Source: Cardinalis cardinalis (Eukaryota > Chordata > Aves > Passeriformes > Cardinalidae). Taken from it: a DNA stretch of 64,000 nucleotides. Location: assembly GCA_014549065.1 (NCBI GenBank), contig JACDOX010000058.1, forward strand, positions 186,001 to 250,000, in the 5' to 3' direction. A program made the translations under genes and the position numbers. How positions within the stretch are numbered: the stretch's first letter is position 1; the number at the start of each line of letters is the position of its first letter. Under the pieces are notes generated by a model. The model saw only the letters and a program-made list of their open reading frames with translations. It ran no database searches and was not told the origin of the DNA. Of the stretch, positions 1-11,364 are shown piece by piece.

Positions 1-2122
1 GTCTCATTGCTTTCAAGTAAGCAAAGTGAAGCCAATAATTCTATTAATGAAAGCTGGGGCTGTGTTTTCCACACTGGCAGAAACATAGTCCTGTGTCTAT
101 ATATTAGAGGGGAAATTAATCAATGGAAAAACATGGAATAGAAAGTACTATTCTAAAAATAACAACAAGAAAGTGAATCAATTATTATCTTTTACAGAAA
201 GGCAGCTATTTTGTTAACCTTGGTGTATATGTAAGGCATGAATAAGCCTGCAGTTCTCTTGACAGAAAGACAGCAATCAAATCACGCAACATGTTCTTCT
301 GCTGTCATGTTCAATACATTAAAACGTTCTGTCAGCAGAAAGCCTGCAGGACTTGGGAATAACCATCACACCACCAAGAGAACACATTACATGTTAGTTT
401 TAGCCACTTATACAAGAGATAACAGCATCTTTATTACCAGAGATGGGGGACAGCCAGAGAACTGAGAAGCCAGACTAGGACACAAGTATTCTTCTAGTTT
501 AGGGAACTTTCTTAGTGGAATTTTGATTTCAAACTTGAGCATGCTTGGGAAAATGGACTACAAACTTTATTCACACGTATCTTTTCATTACTTAGACAAA
601 TTGTTTACTGGCTGAAGCAGTACCAATTTCAACAGCTCACTATTCTATGCAAAAATATTTACCTTATAATTTCTCTTATTGCTCAATTTAAAACATTATG
701 TCTGAGGGAAGGAAATGAAAATTGTGTGTGCACTTTTATAGCATACCACATGAAGATTCTGAGAAAACTAAAGAAATATTAGAGTTAATCATAATTTAAT
801 TATATCATTCAGTGTAACCATCTGTTGTAAGAAAATGACCTGACAGCAAAGAAAGCAGAGCTGGCAGGCCAGACTGCATGTAGACAATAAATCATTTGAC
901 AAATCCGCTTTCATTCCTTTTTGCTAACTAATCTGTGTAACAGCTCTGCTGAGTTACTGGATCTTACAAAGATATTACTGGTTCCCAACAANCACACATG
1001 GCTGCTAATGCAGTGAGAGAAAGGTTACCATTTACCTAAGGGCAAACTAAATCCAGCTTTATTGACATGCACTGGTAAATGCTTTGGAGATCAGTGGGAA
1101 ATTAAAGACACAGAACTATTAAAGGAACATCAACAAACTTGAAGAAGTATCTGAAATATATTCCTTTTCCCTGTTGAGCTGTTAGGATTTTACAANCATA
1201 AAGAGTAGACAAGATATTTGTAGCCAAAATAATTAATACATTTTATTTTAATAGACTAAGAGACTAAGGGAGAATGAAGTTAAATGCTAGGACTGTGGTA
1301 GAAGCTTAAAGGTACATGAAAAGCAAAGGTCACAAAAATGACAGTGGCCATGGCTGAGGATTTCACTACAGGTGCCAGACTTGTAAGCTCACAGAGGGAC
1401 AATGCAGTGGGACTGGGGCTANTGGCAGCTGCATCCATGGTCTGGAAGTGATCAAATGAGCTTGTGCCTNAATTTCACTCATAAGCTAAACCGCTGGTCT
1501 GCTGGGTGTCAAACTCCAGCACCTCAGTTCACTTCTCCTTTCTATACGCTTAGTTTAAGAGTTAAGAGTGACTCTGATGCCACCTTTCCCTCTGTCAGAG
1601 AGGAGCAGTACCAGCTGTGCTGGGACCAGGNCTGTCCTAATGTCAGCCAGGCATGTGTTCACACCCTGTGCAGCCTCTCCAGGCTGTGCTTCTCCACCCA
1701 CTGGGCTTTGATGGATCCCACTAAGCCCATTTTTCATTGCCTTGGACTCGCTGTCAATGAATCATTTCCTTTTAGCATCTGCCTACTGTTTGGGCTTTGT
1801 GTGCACACTGGAGCTGTCAGCTGCTGCACCAGCAGCTTTCACCACCAGCCTCCCTCTGCTGAGGCTACTTNGGGTACTGCTATGCTCATCCAAGAGGACT
1901 GAGAGCTGCTGCGGAATTCTGTGTATTCTCAGCGCTTCTGGCCATCTCCCATGCACATTACCACACTGCATTGCTGTTTTTCCTGTGTATTTGTCTTGCC
2001 TTTTTCTCTCCCTAAGATTAGAATGGTCCAATAATCCTATCCTGCTAAACAAAAGTGAGTCAGGGAGTGATCCTGATGTCAAGAGGAGCGGACCTGTTTA
2101 GGTCTACATTATTTAGAACTAG
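1..2122. other. Unique AT-rich DNA, no gene seen
   Basis: No recognisable gene, RNA or repeat family is visible. The longest reading frame (1402-1902, plus strand, 166 codons with several N-containing codons) is overlapped by frames on the other strand and resembles no known protein, so I treat it as chance. The segment from about 1380 to 2120 is less AT-rich than the first 1.3 kb and might be an old degraded repeat, but I cannot name one. Confidence 0.6.
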
Positions 2123-2127
2123 GTGGG
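2123..2127. repeat. Left target-site duplication of solo LTR
   Basis: GTGGG immediately before the LTR start. It matches the five bases after the LTR end (3350-3354) exactly. Confidence 0.8.
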
Positions 2128-3349
2128 TGTGGTGGTTTGACAGGAAACAGGATTTCTGGGATCCTGTGGTCAAGCCAATGGATGTTCAGATTTTAATATT
2201 GGCAACTTATTCAGCCACTGGGACACTGGATCNACCTCTGAGAACACANGGTTAAANCAGGGCTCTCNCCCTGGGAAGCTCTCTTGGGTTCCGGTGGGGA
2301 AACAGTTCAGGTCTCTCCCCCGTCCAGCTGCTCCTGCTGGGCGGGGGAGGGGGAAGCCATGAGGCCCGGTGAGGTAGGCTGGGGCTGGGGACGGAGATGG
2401 GAGGTAAAGAGGCCCCGGCATGGAAGGGTGGGAGAAGCACCAGGAGGCATCGAGCAGCCCCCCCCAGAAGAGAGAGAGAGAGTACAGCCTGTGCTCGTGA
2501 CTGTGTTACCTTGAAACTTGATAACATGTGCCAGGCTGTGAAGAAGAAGGGGGGGGAGAGAAGGTGTCCGGCCGCTTGTGGGAGTCTCTCCGGGCAGGCA
2601 GAGCCCAAGTTTTAACCCTTTTTGTGGACAATGAAAATTCTGCAGAGCANTGACCTTTCCTGCAATGGAGCAGCAGATGAAGAGGGAATTGAGTGAGTGA
2701 GATGAAGGCCTGTGCCAGAGAGAGAGAGAGAGAGATGTTGGAGGAATGGAGAAGACGGAGTGGCATTTTTGCTGGACTCTTTTGTGTAGCCATGGACAGA
2801 GCCATGTTCCTTGTGACACAGAGACTGCATCCAGGGGGGGCAGTGGCTCAGAGCCAAGAGAGAGTTCAGTGTTGAGACCCCTCGGCCCCAGGGGGTGAAA
2901 AATATGGGGGGGACAGGCGTCCCAAAGGTGAGACTGTGCTCTTTTTGGAACGGGACAAGGCACCCTTAAAAGATGACCCTGGAAGCAGCCCTGGTCCGTG
3001 TTCGGTGGTGAGAGCACTGNACATGAAAGGAAGAGGCCACCGTGGCACAAGGACTCCTTCTCCTCTTGATGAACTGCAGATTGAATATTCTAAAGGGTGG
3101 TGCAGGATTGAGAGTTGGTATTTGGGGGAGGTATTGTATTGGAAATTTGGTGGGGGGAGGAGGAAAATGCTTCTGTGCAGTTTTCATTTTCCTTGTGTTT
3201 TTTTTTTTCTTGTAGTGCAGTTAATAAAGTTTTCTTTGTTACTAAGTGAGAGCCTGCTTTGCTTATTCCTGGTCACATCTCACAGCAGACACCAGGGGGA
3301 GGGTATCTTCATGGGGGCATTGGCATTGTGCCAGTGTCAAACCATGACA
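2128..3349 (+). mobile_element. Solo endogenous retrovirus LTR (ERVL-like), complete
   Basis: The element starts TGTGGTGGTTTGACA and ends TGTCAAACCATGACA. The end is the reverse complement of the start at 13 of 15 positions, so it has long imperfect terminal inverted repeats with the canonical TG...CA ends. It is flanked by an exact 5-bp duplication, GTGGG, at 2123-2127 and 3350-3354. A polyadenylation signal AATAAA lies at 3223-3228 and gives plus orientation. There is no gag, pol or env sequence on either side, so it is a solo LTR left by recombination between two LTRs. The 1.22-kb body holds purine-rich AGAG runs (about 2471-2483 and 2717-2734). A 5-bp duplication fits class III (ERVL) or gamma-type integration; similar TGTGGTGGTTT ends occur on the LTR at 51575-51975. 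The family name was not checked. Several N bases cluster at 2233-2268. Reading frames inside it are incidental. Confidence 0.85.
3223..3228 (+). promoter_or_regulatory. LTR polyadenylation signal
   Basis: AATAAA about 120 bases before the LTR end, downstream of a T-rich tract and followed by a T-rich stretch. It would terminate transcripts of the former provirus and could also terminate host transcripts running left to right. Confidence 0.6.
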
Positions 3350-3354
3350 GTGGG
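3350..3354. repeat. Right target-site duplication of solo LTR
   Basis: GTGGG immediately after the LTR end, identical to 2123-2127. Confidence 0.8.
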
Positions 3355-3459
3355 ACATGGGATTTCTTTGTTCAAAAACATTTGAAGTACTGTGAAGTCA
3401 GTGATGAGATCACCGTCACAGAAGTCCCGGGGCACGAAGCATAGTATGAGTTGCAGTTC

Positions 3460-3535
3460 TCATGGAATCATTCAGGTTGGAAAAGACATCCTAGATCAAG
3501 TCCAGCTGGTAACCCAGCACCACCATGGTTCCTGT
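3460..3535 (-). mobile_element. CR1 LINE 3' fragment
   Basis: Read on the minus strand this is the end of a CR1 element. The plus strand shows the diagnostic order: an octamer-like CATGGAATCATT, then the GGTTGGAAAAGAC block, then a decayed 'aagatcatcaagtccaacc'-type block. It is short and diverged, and similarity fades after about 3535. Confidence 0.7.
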
Positions 3536-6500
3536 GAGAGAACAGCAGGCTGACAAAGTATGCCAGGCCTGCTACACCACCACCACAATGTTGGAGCAAT
3601 GGAAGAACCCAAACTNGATCTTGATTAATAAAATTTTCTCTCAGTCACTTAGAATAGATCTCACCTGTTTCAGCTCAAAGCCATCAGGGTGCTGATGGCT
3701 TTGAGGATAAGCTCACTGCTGATGAACCTCTCAGCTAAAAACAGGCAGAGATACAGAAGACTGTATCAAGAACAAATCATAGTTTGCTCACTGCTGAAAA
3801 CCAAATGCTGTAACACAGAAGAACNGTAATGAAACTGAGAAGAGGTGAAAAGTAGGGAACTGTCAGATGTAATAATTTAGCCTCATGGAACAAGCAATTA
3901 TGTATTTCCATTTATATTCCTCAAGATAAATCCAGTTTTATTCATTATGCAGCATTACAACAAAATGTTACTTCATAAAAATTACAGATCCTTGAGGCAG
4001 CCTGTCTCCTCTCCTAATCATCTAATGGAAGAAGAAAAGTCCTTGTGTTCCTGGAAAATCCACCCTCAGAGTGTGTGCTACACTGATATGATTGTTTGTT
4101 GAAGTGTGGAATGCAAGCACTTCTTTCACATTTTCCTTCTCACTAAACTGCTAAACATGTTTGCTATGGCTGGATTTTTTTTGTATCACATGTTAAATGA
4201 AACTAATCCTTCTCTAATTAATTTTTTTAATTAGGCTTTAGAACAATCACTCCATAAGTTTTAAACTTTTGCAGTGCTAGGTACTAACAGCATAAAGTAG
4301 AGCACTAATTTACAAATGGTGATCACTTTGACTAGAATAATTCATACAGTAAAATTATCTTGAACATTGCACTTTAATGACTACAGGTGACAAGTTCTGC
4401 CTCTACCCCTCTGCTCCTCCAGGTAAACCATGTAATTGTCATCCAGGCTGACCCAGAGCTGGTCCNTGTGATAGGGCACAACCTATTTCANGAGGATTTA
4501 GGGCAGACATTAGAGAAAAAATATTCATTTGTGTCTCCATGTGCATGCATTACTTGATACCCTGCAGCTTGAAGATAAATCATTTCCTATCTTCTGTGGA
4601 CAGTAGGGTCAGTCCCCATTGGGTATGGCGGCACCTTTGGCACCTACAGGTAGGTATTTCAGTGCAGGTGTCTTATCTGGATCCAGTTTCCACCTTTAGA
4701 GCTTTTCTGCTTCAAAGCAGGCAGAGCAAAGATCAGGATATAAATAATTCTCTGATGTTTTACAGTGCAATCTAAGATAAGGGGGCTTGGATTTTCCCAT
4801 GGGCCAGAAAAGTCCAAGACCCTCATGCCAGAAGAGAGATCACATCTAAAGGTCCACAAGAGAGACAGAGTCTGAAAGGTCACAGAGGNGCTTCTCACTC
4901 CTTAGCTCAACCACCTCCCTGGTTTCTATTTTCCCCTCTGGATTTCGTAGGTGGCTTCTCTCTGCAGTTGTTGGGAACAATCCCTCCCTGGGAACAAAGG
5001 CTGAGGGATCTCACCTCTCTCCTCAAGAGAGGAGTGCTCTGTAACGCATTTTTCTGTGTCTGGGCCAGCTCACAAAAGGGAACACAANTATTTTTTTGTG
5101 GGACATGTCAAAATATCTAGGTATTTAAAAAAGTACTATCTAAATGTCACCTCCTGAAGCCCTTTGCCTCAATTTCTCCATTTCCCCATAGGACCATTCA
5201 AGAGACAACGGTTCTTCAGTATATGATTAAGCTTTTCCTTTCCATATTCCACATCTTCTCTCATGACAGAAATTCACAAATTTTGAGTGAATTATTGTAA
5301 GTTCCTCTCCAGATACTTCTTTTTGCATATATTCATAACTTCCATGTATGTGATACTGAGTCCTTGGTCAGGGAATAGTAGAAGTACTTTTAGATTATTT
5401 TTCCCAAGATACAATTTTGCTACAAAGACAGCAGCAATCAGTTGCACATAAAACTGAAATTTAGAAAAATAACCTAATATTCATATAGAAGTGGTTCACA
5501 GCAAAGTGCAAATATGGTCTTGCTCATTTCATCTCATATTCTGGCTCAACATAGGTAAAGACAGACAGCTTCTGCTCTCACAGGAGTTGGATTAAAACTT
5601 TGCAATAAATGAAAAATAAGTATATATGTCAGAGAAACTTTTATTTGTCAGAAATACCTGATCACTGTAAGAATAGCCAGCAGCTCACAACACTGTAGTG
5701 CCTGATAGAGAGCTGATATATGTAATTTAATTTTAAAGGGCCCATAAGCATCACAAAATGGCACTAGTGGTGCAAAAGATTCTCAATATTTCTTCTCTGT
5801 TCTCCACGGAACCTTAAGAAAATTGAGGGGGGAGGATCTTCACAATTAACCCTTTACTCCCTTAACTTTCTAGATGTCCCTTCAGCAGCCTTGGATGAGC
5901 ATTGCAAGGATTTCATGCGACAAGCTGAGGAAAGCAAAAATTCTGTAAACACCTCACCACTTTCAACAAGTCTATGTAGATATATTGTCTCTCAGTGCTA
6001 TTTAAAAGAGCAATGCAGCCACCTCTGATTCTACTGCAATAGTTTCATTTAGAGCATACTAAACTTAGATATGTTACATAAATCTGAATTAAGGAAAGCT
6101 TGTCCTATTACCCTACTTAATGTTTTCGGGGTAGAAGAGTTATTTTTTGCAGTTTTTTAGAAGAACTTCTCNAACAAAAGTTAAAGAATACCTGAGGCTA
6201 TGTTAACCTTGCCCCATACCACCAGGTCAATGAATAATTCAAGAAACCCAGTTTTTTAAGAAAGCTCTAATTAGACAGTTTAACTTCCATCTATAAGGAC
6301 TCCAGAAGAAAAATGGGACTCTTTTCTCCTGCTTGAGTTAAAACACTGGGGAGATGATACTGTATGAGGTGAAAATAGAACCAAAGGTGGAGTGCAACCA
6401 CCAATGGCCTAATAAAATATGAGCCTCAGTTTGATTTGTGTTTTTTCTCCTCGGTGTCCTTTTGTGTATTTCATGGAACCCCTCAAGGCATAGCTTTAAC

Positions 6501-7360
6501 ACAGAACTGCAATTGAGAAAGGGCTCAGGAGAAAGAGGTTCCTGTGTTCGCTTGAACCCTGAGATTATCTTGCAGCCACTTGTCAGCCCAAGACTCCCAC
6601 TCTTGTGCTTTCTGCTAATCCACTGCTAGAATGCTATTTTGCTCTCTGGAAAAAAAAAAAAAAAACCAAGCATGGTTATGAGGATGATGGTCTTAATGAA
6701 GCACTGCATTATTCGTTTCCAAATTCAAAGGGCTACCCATAACTGGAGCTGCAACCAATCTTTTTTGAACTGGGTTGGTTTTTTTTCTTTTATGTTCTGC
6801 CAGGCCAAAATCCCACATCCTAATAAAAACCCTTTTAAACCTTGGAGGTGGAATATGAATTTTGTCCCTTGGATTTATCACTAAATTTTATGTTCTAAAA
6901 AGCATTCAGTTTTATGCTAGCATTCAGGAACTGTTTGCTCTCCAGAAATATTAGCTATTTCAGAGTTCTGCTGCTGGACTGTACCTCTTATTTATAGATC
7001 ATGCCAGCATGCAGATTTTTATTCATTAGATACTCTGCACTGCACTAAAAACTAGCCATCTATATGCAAGGTGTAGGTTTCAGCAGATAAAATTATTATA
7101 CAGCATTTCAGTAACAACAGGGTAAATTCAATTAGCCCTGATAGTCTCTCTGCTATCAAGATGAAGATGACACTCCATCATGGGGCCTAAACAGCTCCTT
7201 CATCTTTGCAGCAAAGCAGATGGAAATTCACCACTTGCTCCACTTCCACTTTCCAGGCGCTTTTGCTTCCCTGCTGAACTCTGCCGAATTCCTGGATCCC
7301 AATTGCTGGGACACAGTTGAAGCTCACAGATGTCCCTCCTTGGGAGGAAGAGTGGGTATG
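3536..7360. other. Unique AT-rich DNA, no gene seen
   Basis: No coding gene or named repeat is visible. There is a 16-base A run at 6650-6665 and several T-rich patches. Short frames (for example 6438-6629 and 6639-6884) have no family resemblance. The A run lacks the flanking duplications or processed coding sequence expected of a retropseudogene. Confidence 0.55.
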
Positions 7361-7675
7361 TGTGGCATTCAAATTCTCTGAAAAAATTCCTTCACCCAGG
7401 GTTTTGCTCCTGGGAANCTGAAAGGCAGCAAGAGAAGCCTCAGAGAAAAGGAAAACAATTCTTATCTCATTTGCTCCTCCTGTGTTGTGCTCATCTGGAA
7501 TGTGTTTGGAGATTGTTTACCCAAAGGTAAACAATCCTAAACAAAGCCCGATTGGATTCTTGTGTGAGTTGTTTTGACTCATTGGTCAATTGGGGCCAAC
7601 CTGTGTNGGGACTCTGGAAAGAGTAATGAGTTTTCATTATTATAGTTTTAGCATTCAGTATCTTTTCTGTATTCT

Positions 7676-7720
7676 ATAGTATAGTATAGTATAGTATAGT
7701 ATAGTATAGTATAGTATAGT
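7676..7720. repeat. (ATAGT)9 pentanucleotide microsatellite inside LTR
   Basis: Nine uninterrupted ATAGT units lie inside the ERVK LTR, between a TTTTAGCATTCAG block and the AATAAA signal. Similar short TATAG-type sequence is, as I recall, part of the LTR family, so this looks like expansion of a seed already in the LTR. Confidence 0.95.
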
Positions 7721-7745
7721 ATTCTTCAATATAATATAACAAAGT

Positions 7746-7751
7746 AATAAA
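7746..7751 (+). promoter_or_regulatory. ERVK LTR polyadenylation signal
   Basis: AATAAA about 70 bases before the LTR end, just downstream of the microsatellite. Its position agrees with plus orientation. Confidence 0.6.
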
Positions 7752-7826
7752 TTAGCCTTCTGAGAACAAGGAGTCAGAGGTATCACTCTCTCCCCTGGTT
7801 GGGGCACCTTGTTTACAATAGCTATG

Positions 7827-10129
7827 TTGTTCCCAAGGGGCATTTCAAGGCAGAATGTGGAAGATGCACATCCATTACTGCANTCCAACAGTGTAAAGGG
7901 CTCAGTGCCTCCCAACACCAACACCTCTGACACAGGGCCTCTTCTGGACAGCCCTGGGTTAAGGACATGGGGACTTCCTACAGCATGGGAATGCAGGGAC
8001 CTGGCATGGAGACTGGCAGGGACACAGGTAAGGAGAGACCTCAACCAGATAATGGAAATGATAAGAGGAAGGACACCCCTCTATTCCCCCTTCCCAATAT
8101 TCTGCTCAGTGGATCCTCTCCAATGATGCTGAAGACCACGAATTTCCCATCTCCTGAATTATAGACTGAGGAGGGTATATTGGTATCCTCTCTTTGAGTC
8201 TTGGCATCCTGGCTTGCAATAAAATGTAGCTCTGCAAATTCAAGACATTTTGCAGTTGCTGGTGTTAGATGTGTATTTTGAGCAGCAAAGATGTTTTATG
8301 TCCTTGACGGAAACAAATCACCACTTATTTCTNTAACAGAAATATATTTTTTCATGGCTAAGTTAAAGACTGAATTATTTGCAAATTACCACTACTACTA
8401 TATCATTAGTTCTTCACTGCTGTTTGATCATTAGAGTTTCTCAGTGAAGCAAGAATTATAAATTTTTGTTTCAGCTATTAAAAAACAAGCAGGTGATAAC
8501 TTTAAGTGCTTTATATGCACAGAGCTGAGTAAATATCAATAAAAGTAAAACAATCTGAGGAATGCTTAGCAGAAGAGACAAACAAAATCCTATTCAAATT
8601 TCACAGAAAATTTCACATAAAACATTTTTGCTTCAAATGTATGACTATAATTTTCTGGAAATAAATTAAAATCTATGTCTTAAAATTAACTCACTTACAA
8701 CAGGATGAAATTTTAATTAAACAAGGGTTTACATTTGTCCTTTGTCAAAAATAATACAGAAAAAAAAAAAAGAGATTTCTCATGCAAGAACCTCCATATT
8801 TTAAAGATATTTTTCTTTACTCCCTCTATGATAAAAGTATCAGGTGATTTTAAATTTGCACCAAATCTCATGCAACTTCAGCACCAGAACTGAAGCAGGA
8901 CTGGAGGGTTGTAAACCCACTGTTTTGGAGAGATGCACTTTAAGTGGTCATGCAGTCTGCACACTAAAAACACACCATGAGTATCATGNAGTGTTGCTTG
9001 CATAGGTATTGTTTCTAGAAATAAAAAGCCTTAAGAGATCACAACCCTTGTGATCTTCCCTTTTTTTTCTATGTGTGAAATGTCATGAAGGCTGAGCTGC
9101 CACCCAGCAGGGCAGCATTTTCATGTCANGCAGCTGACGACAGGCCACTGTGACACTGTTAGGGCATATGGGAGTGTGTGGAGGATGCAATGCCTGGTAG
9201 GATAAAACTAGAAGACTGTACAGCAGAAAGGGAGCCAAACTTACTGCCACCTTGCCCCAGGTGTCTGTTGGGATTCCTACTGGCGATGGGCTGTTCCCCA
9301 AACTGGGCACAGATGCTGTCTGGAACCAGCAGCCAGTACAAGTCACAGTGATGGTGGCAGGGTGTTGGTTATTCAGCAAACTGGGATTTGCAGAGCCTGN
9401 GCTCAAAGTGGCACTCCAGCCCTGTTTTCTTAACTAATACTGAGTGCTGCCAGGATTGGAGCTGGCAGTGCAGGTGTGGGGATCAGGATGGTCAAGAAGA
9501 ACACTGCTGTGCATTTCATCAAAATGGAATCCAAACATTATACAGAGTCCAGGACAGGGAAACTGCCTGTATTCAGGAAGGAAGCTTAATCACNTTGCAA
9601 CTATGGGCATGTGCTCCAAGCCCTGCTGAAATCCCTGGCACTGAAGCATGAGCTGTAAGCCCTTTNCCTGAGCCAAGGCTGCCAGGTGATTCCCAAGGGT
9701 GAGCAGCATTTGCCTGTTCACAGAGCCCAAAATGGGGCAGAGGAACTGCAGGCAGATCCNTGTCAAAATAGTCACACCTTTCCACCACCATCTTCAGGGA
9801 AGATGTTGTAAGCTACTTTCCACTATTTCTGGATCTTAATGTGGGACTTTGTATATGTGCAATGCAGTAGGAAAACAANAGGTATTTTTGAATTTTTATT
9901 CCAGGGCACTATTTCCTCATGANGATCATTTAGAAATTATCTGCTAGGCTTCCAAAAGCTTCCTCCTACTCTTCTATTGTCTGTTTTTTAGGTAATACTG
10001 CACATCACGCTATCAGTGTTAAAAAATATTTTAAAATTTTTCCTCTATCATGCAGGGAACAGCATGAAAACATTCTCTCTGGATTCATACAGCAACACAG
10101 TGGTCTACTAGTCTGCATTTTGTTGTTCA
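7827..10129. other. Unique DNA, no gene seen
   Basis: AT-rich to 9060, then less so to about 9800. Overlapping frames on both strands at 9083-9791 are broken by N codons and match nothing I know. A 9-bp inverted repeat with a CCC loop occurs at 9036-9056. An A-rich run starts near 8760. No repeat family recognised. Confidence 0.5.
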
Positions 10130-10380
10130 AACATGATCAAGTCCTCATTATCTGACACTGTATAAACACATTAAGAGACAATCCCATACCTAAAGGGCTT
10201 TTAGTTTAAATAGAGCAAGCAGTCAGGCAAAGGATGTTTTCCATCTCATATCTTTTCTACTGANGAGGAACTGAGACACAGAGAAGTGATAAGACCAAGA
10301 AAAGTTACACAGGAATTTTATCAGACACCCAGGAATCAAGCTCAGGTTCCCAGAATATCAGCTCCATGTCTTAATGTCAA
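10130..10380 (+). mobile_element. Ancient MIR-type SINE (amniote MIR family)
   Basis: The order of blocks matches the amniote MIR consensus as I remember it: CACTGTATAAACACATTAAG, then 'agagacaatccc', then 'cttttagtttaaatag' and 'cagtcaggcaaagg', then the core-like GAGGAACTGAGACACAGAG, then 'gttacacagga' and 'cccaggaatcaagctcaggt'. It is strongly diverged with small gaps, as expected for an element that stopped moving before birds diversified. It has no coding capacity. Exact ends are uncertain by tens of bases. Confidence 0.75.
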
Positions 10381-11245
10381 ATCAGGCCTCTGTGTGACGG
10401 GTGCATTGAAAGTGCTTCAAGTCAAGAGATGTGCCAAAACACATTCTGCCAACAGTATAAACTAATTGCATTTTAATAATTACTTCAGTTTCAGTCATTT
10501 GAACTGTGATTAACAGCTCAAATAGGGAATGTGTGGGCTGTGCTTTCAAATTAGGCTATTTAATCTTGTATTATTTGTTTTCATGTTGGACAGAAGTGAC
10601 TTTATTTTGCCATATTACTCCTGGCGTATGATTAGCACCCCGGTGCTGGCCTGTAAAGCACCACAACAATTGAAATATAGCTGAATTTCCAAGGCAGAGA
10701 ATGGTGACTGGCAGAGATACTTGATAAAATCATATTCAGGTAATAAATACAACAAAAGCACTTCAGCCTTGTTAACTGCATCCAGAGAGGAATTGCTCAG
10801 AAACAGTTTGTGTTCTTTGACTGAAGTGCGGCAGCATTTGATGCTTCTCCCTCTTTGGGAACCTGGCAGTTCCCTCAAACCAGGAGAGTCCTGGATTCCT
10901 TTGGGCAATCTGTATTGTTTTCAGGATTTTTACCAAGCCAACTTTTTTGCCTCTTCCTTATTACTTTTATCAGATGCAGCATTTTAGGTTCAAAACTGGC
11001 TCATGAAGTCACTGCTGACTTTCCGTTCTTGTGATGTGGTGCTTTGTTCACATGAACCAGATGAGAGGATGATTCACAATGAATGAATGGGTAAATTCTC
11101 AGTAAATTCTTGTGCAACACCAAAGTTGAAATGTTGTTAAGAAGAAACAATCACAGTCCAATGCAGAAGGAATGAAGTAAGAGCAATACAAAGGCTTGCC
11201 AGTCTGTAAAGAGAAGATCCAAAAGTCAAAGTCATGGATCACTGA
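10381..11245. other. Unique AT-rich DNA, no gene seen
   Basis: No gene or named repeat. 10440-10620 is AT-rich with several TTAAT/AATTA motifs. A plus frame of 88 codons (10721-10987) is overlapped by a minus frame and has no known match. Confidence 0.5.
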
Positions 11246-11364
11246 AAGTTTTCAAGGATGGGGCTTGTGCAACCTGGTCTAGTGGAAGGTGGCCCAGTCC
11301 ATGGCAGAGTGGTTGGAAGTAGAGGATCTTTAAGGTCTCTCCCAACACTAAACCAATTTATGAG
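11246..11364 (+). mobile_element. CR1 LINE 3' end fragment
   Basis: Contains the CR1 tail blocks in order: 'ttcaaggatgggg', 'acctggtctagtggaagg', 'cccagtccatggcag', 'gttggaagtagaggatcttt', 'aaggtctctcccaac', then a degraded terminal octamer (aatttatga). It is 5'-truncated and non-coding. Confidence 0.85.

Larger units (their letters stand above)
7361..7820 (+). mobile_element. Solo ERVK-type LTR, passerine family
   Basis: The start TGTGGCATTCAAATTC and the block around 7540-7660 match, from memory, a common songbird ERVK LTR. The 3' part contains AATAAA at 7746-7751 and then the usual terminal block ending near 7817-7820. Flanking bases GGTATG (7355-7360) and GCTATG (7821-7826) could be a 6-bp target-site duplication with one mismatch, as expected for ERVK. 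If so the element ends in TA rather than CA; the end could instead be the CA at 7817. No internal retroviral genes remain. Inside are an (ATAGT)9 tract (7676-7720) and an 11-bp perfect hairpin (7511-7536). The minus-strand frame 7655-8044 arises partly from translating the microsatellite and is not a gene. Confidence 0.78.

Noticed and set aside
1402..1902. 166-codon plus-strand frame
   Set aside because: Contains several undefined codons, is overlapped by frames on the opposite strand and shows no domain or splice context.
2307..3050. 247-codon minus-strand frame, the longest in the window
   Set aside because: Lies wholly inside the solo LTR, antisense to it. The purine-rich AGAG tracts give stop-poor Ser/Leu/Pro-rich antisense frames, so its length has a trivial cause.
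5150..5270. Possible second MIR-type SINE on the minus strand
   Set aside because: 'tttgcctcaatttctccatttcccc' resembles the MIR core reverse complement, but flanking blocks do not follow, so similarity is too short to support.
7655..8044. 129-codon minus-strand frame with repeated Thr-Ile-Leu-Tyr-Tyr
   Set aside because: The repeat is just translation of the (ATAGT)9 microsatellite, and the frame straddles an LTR border.
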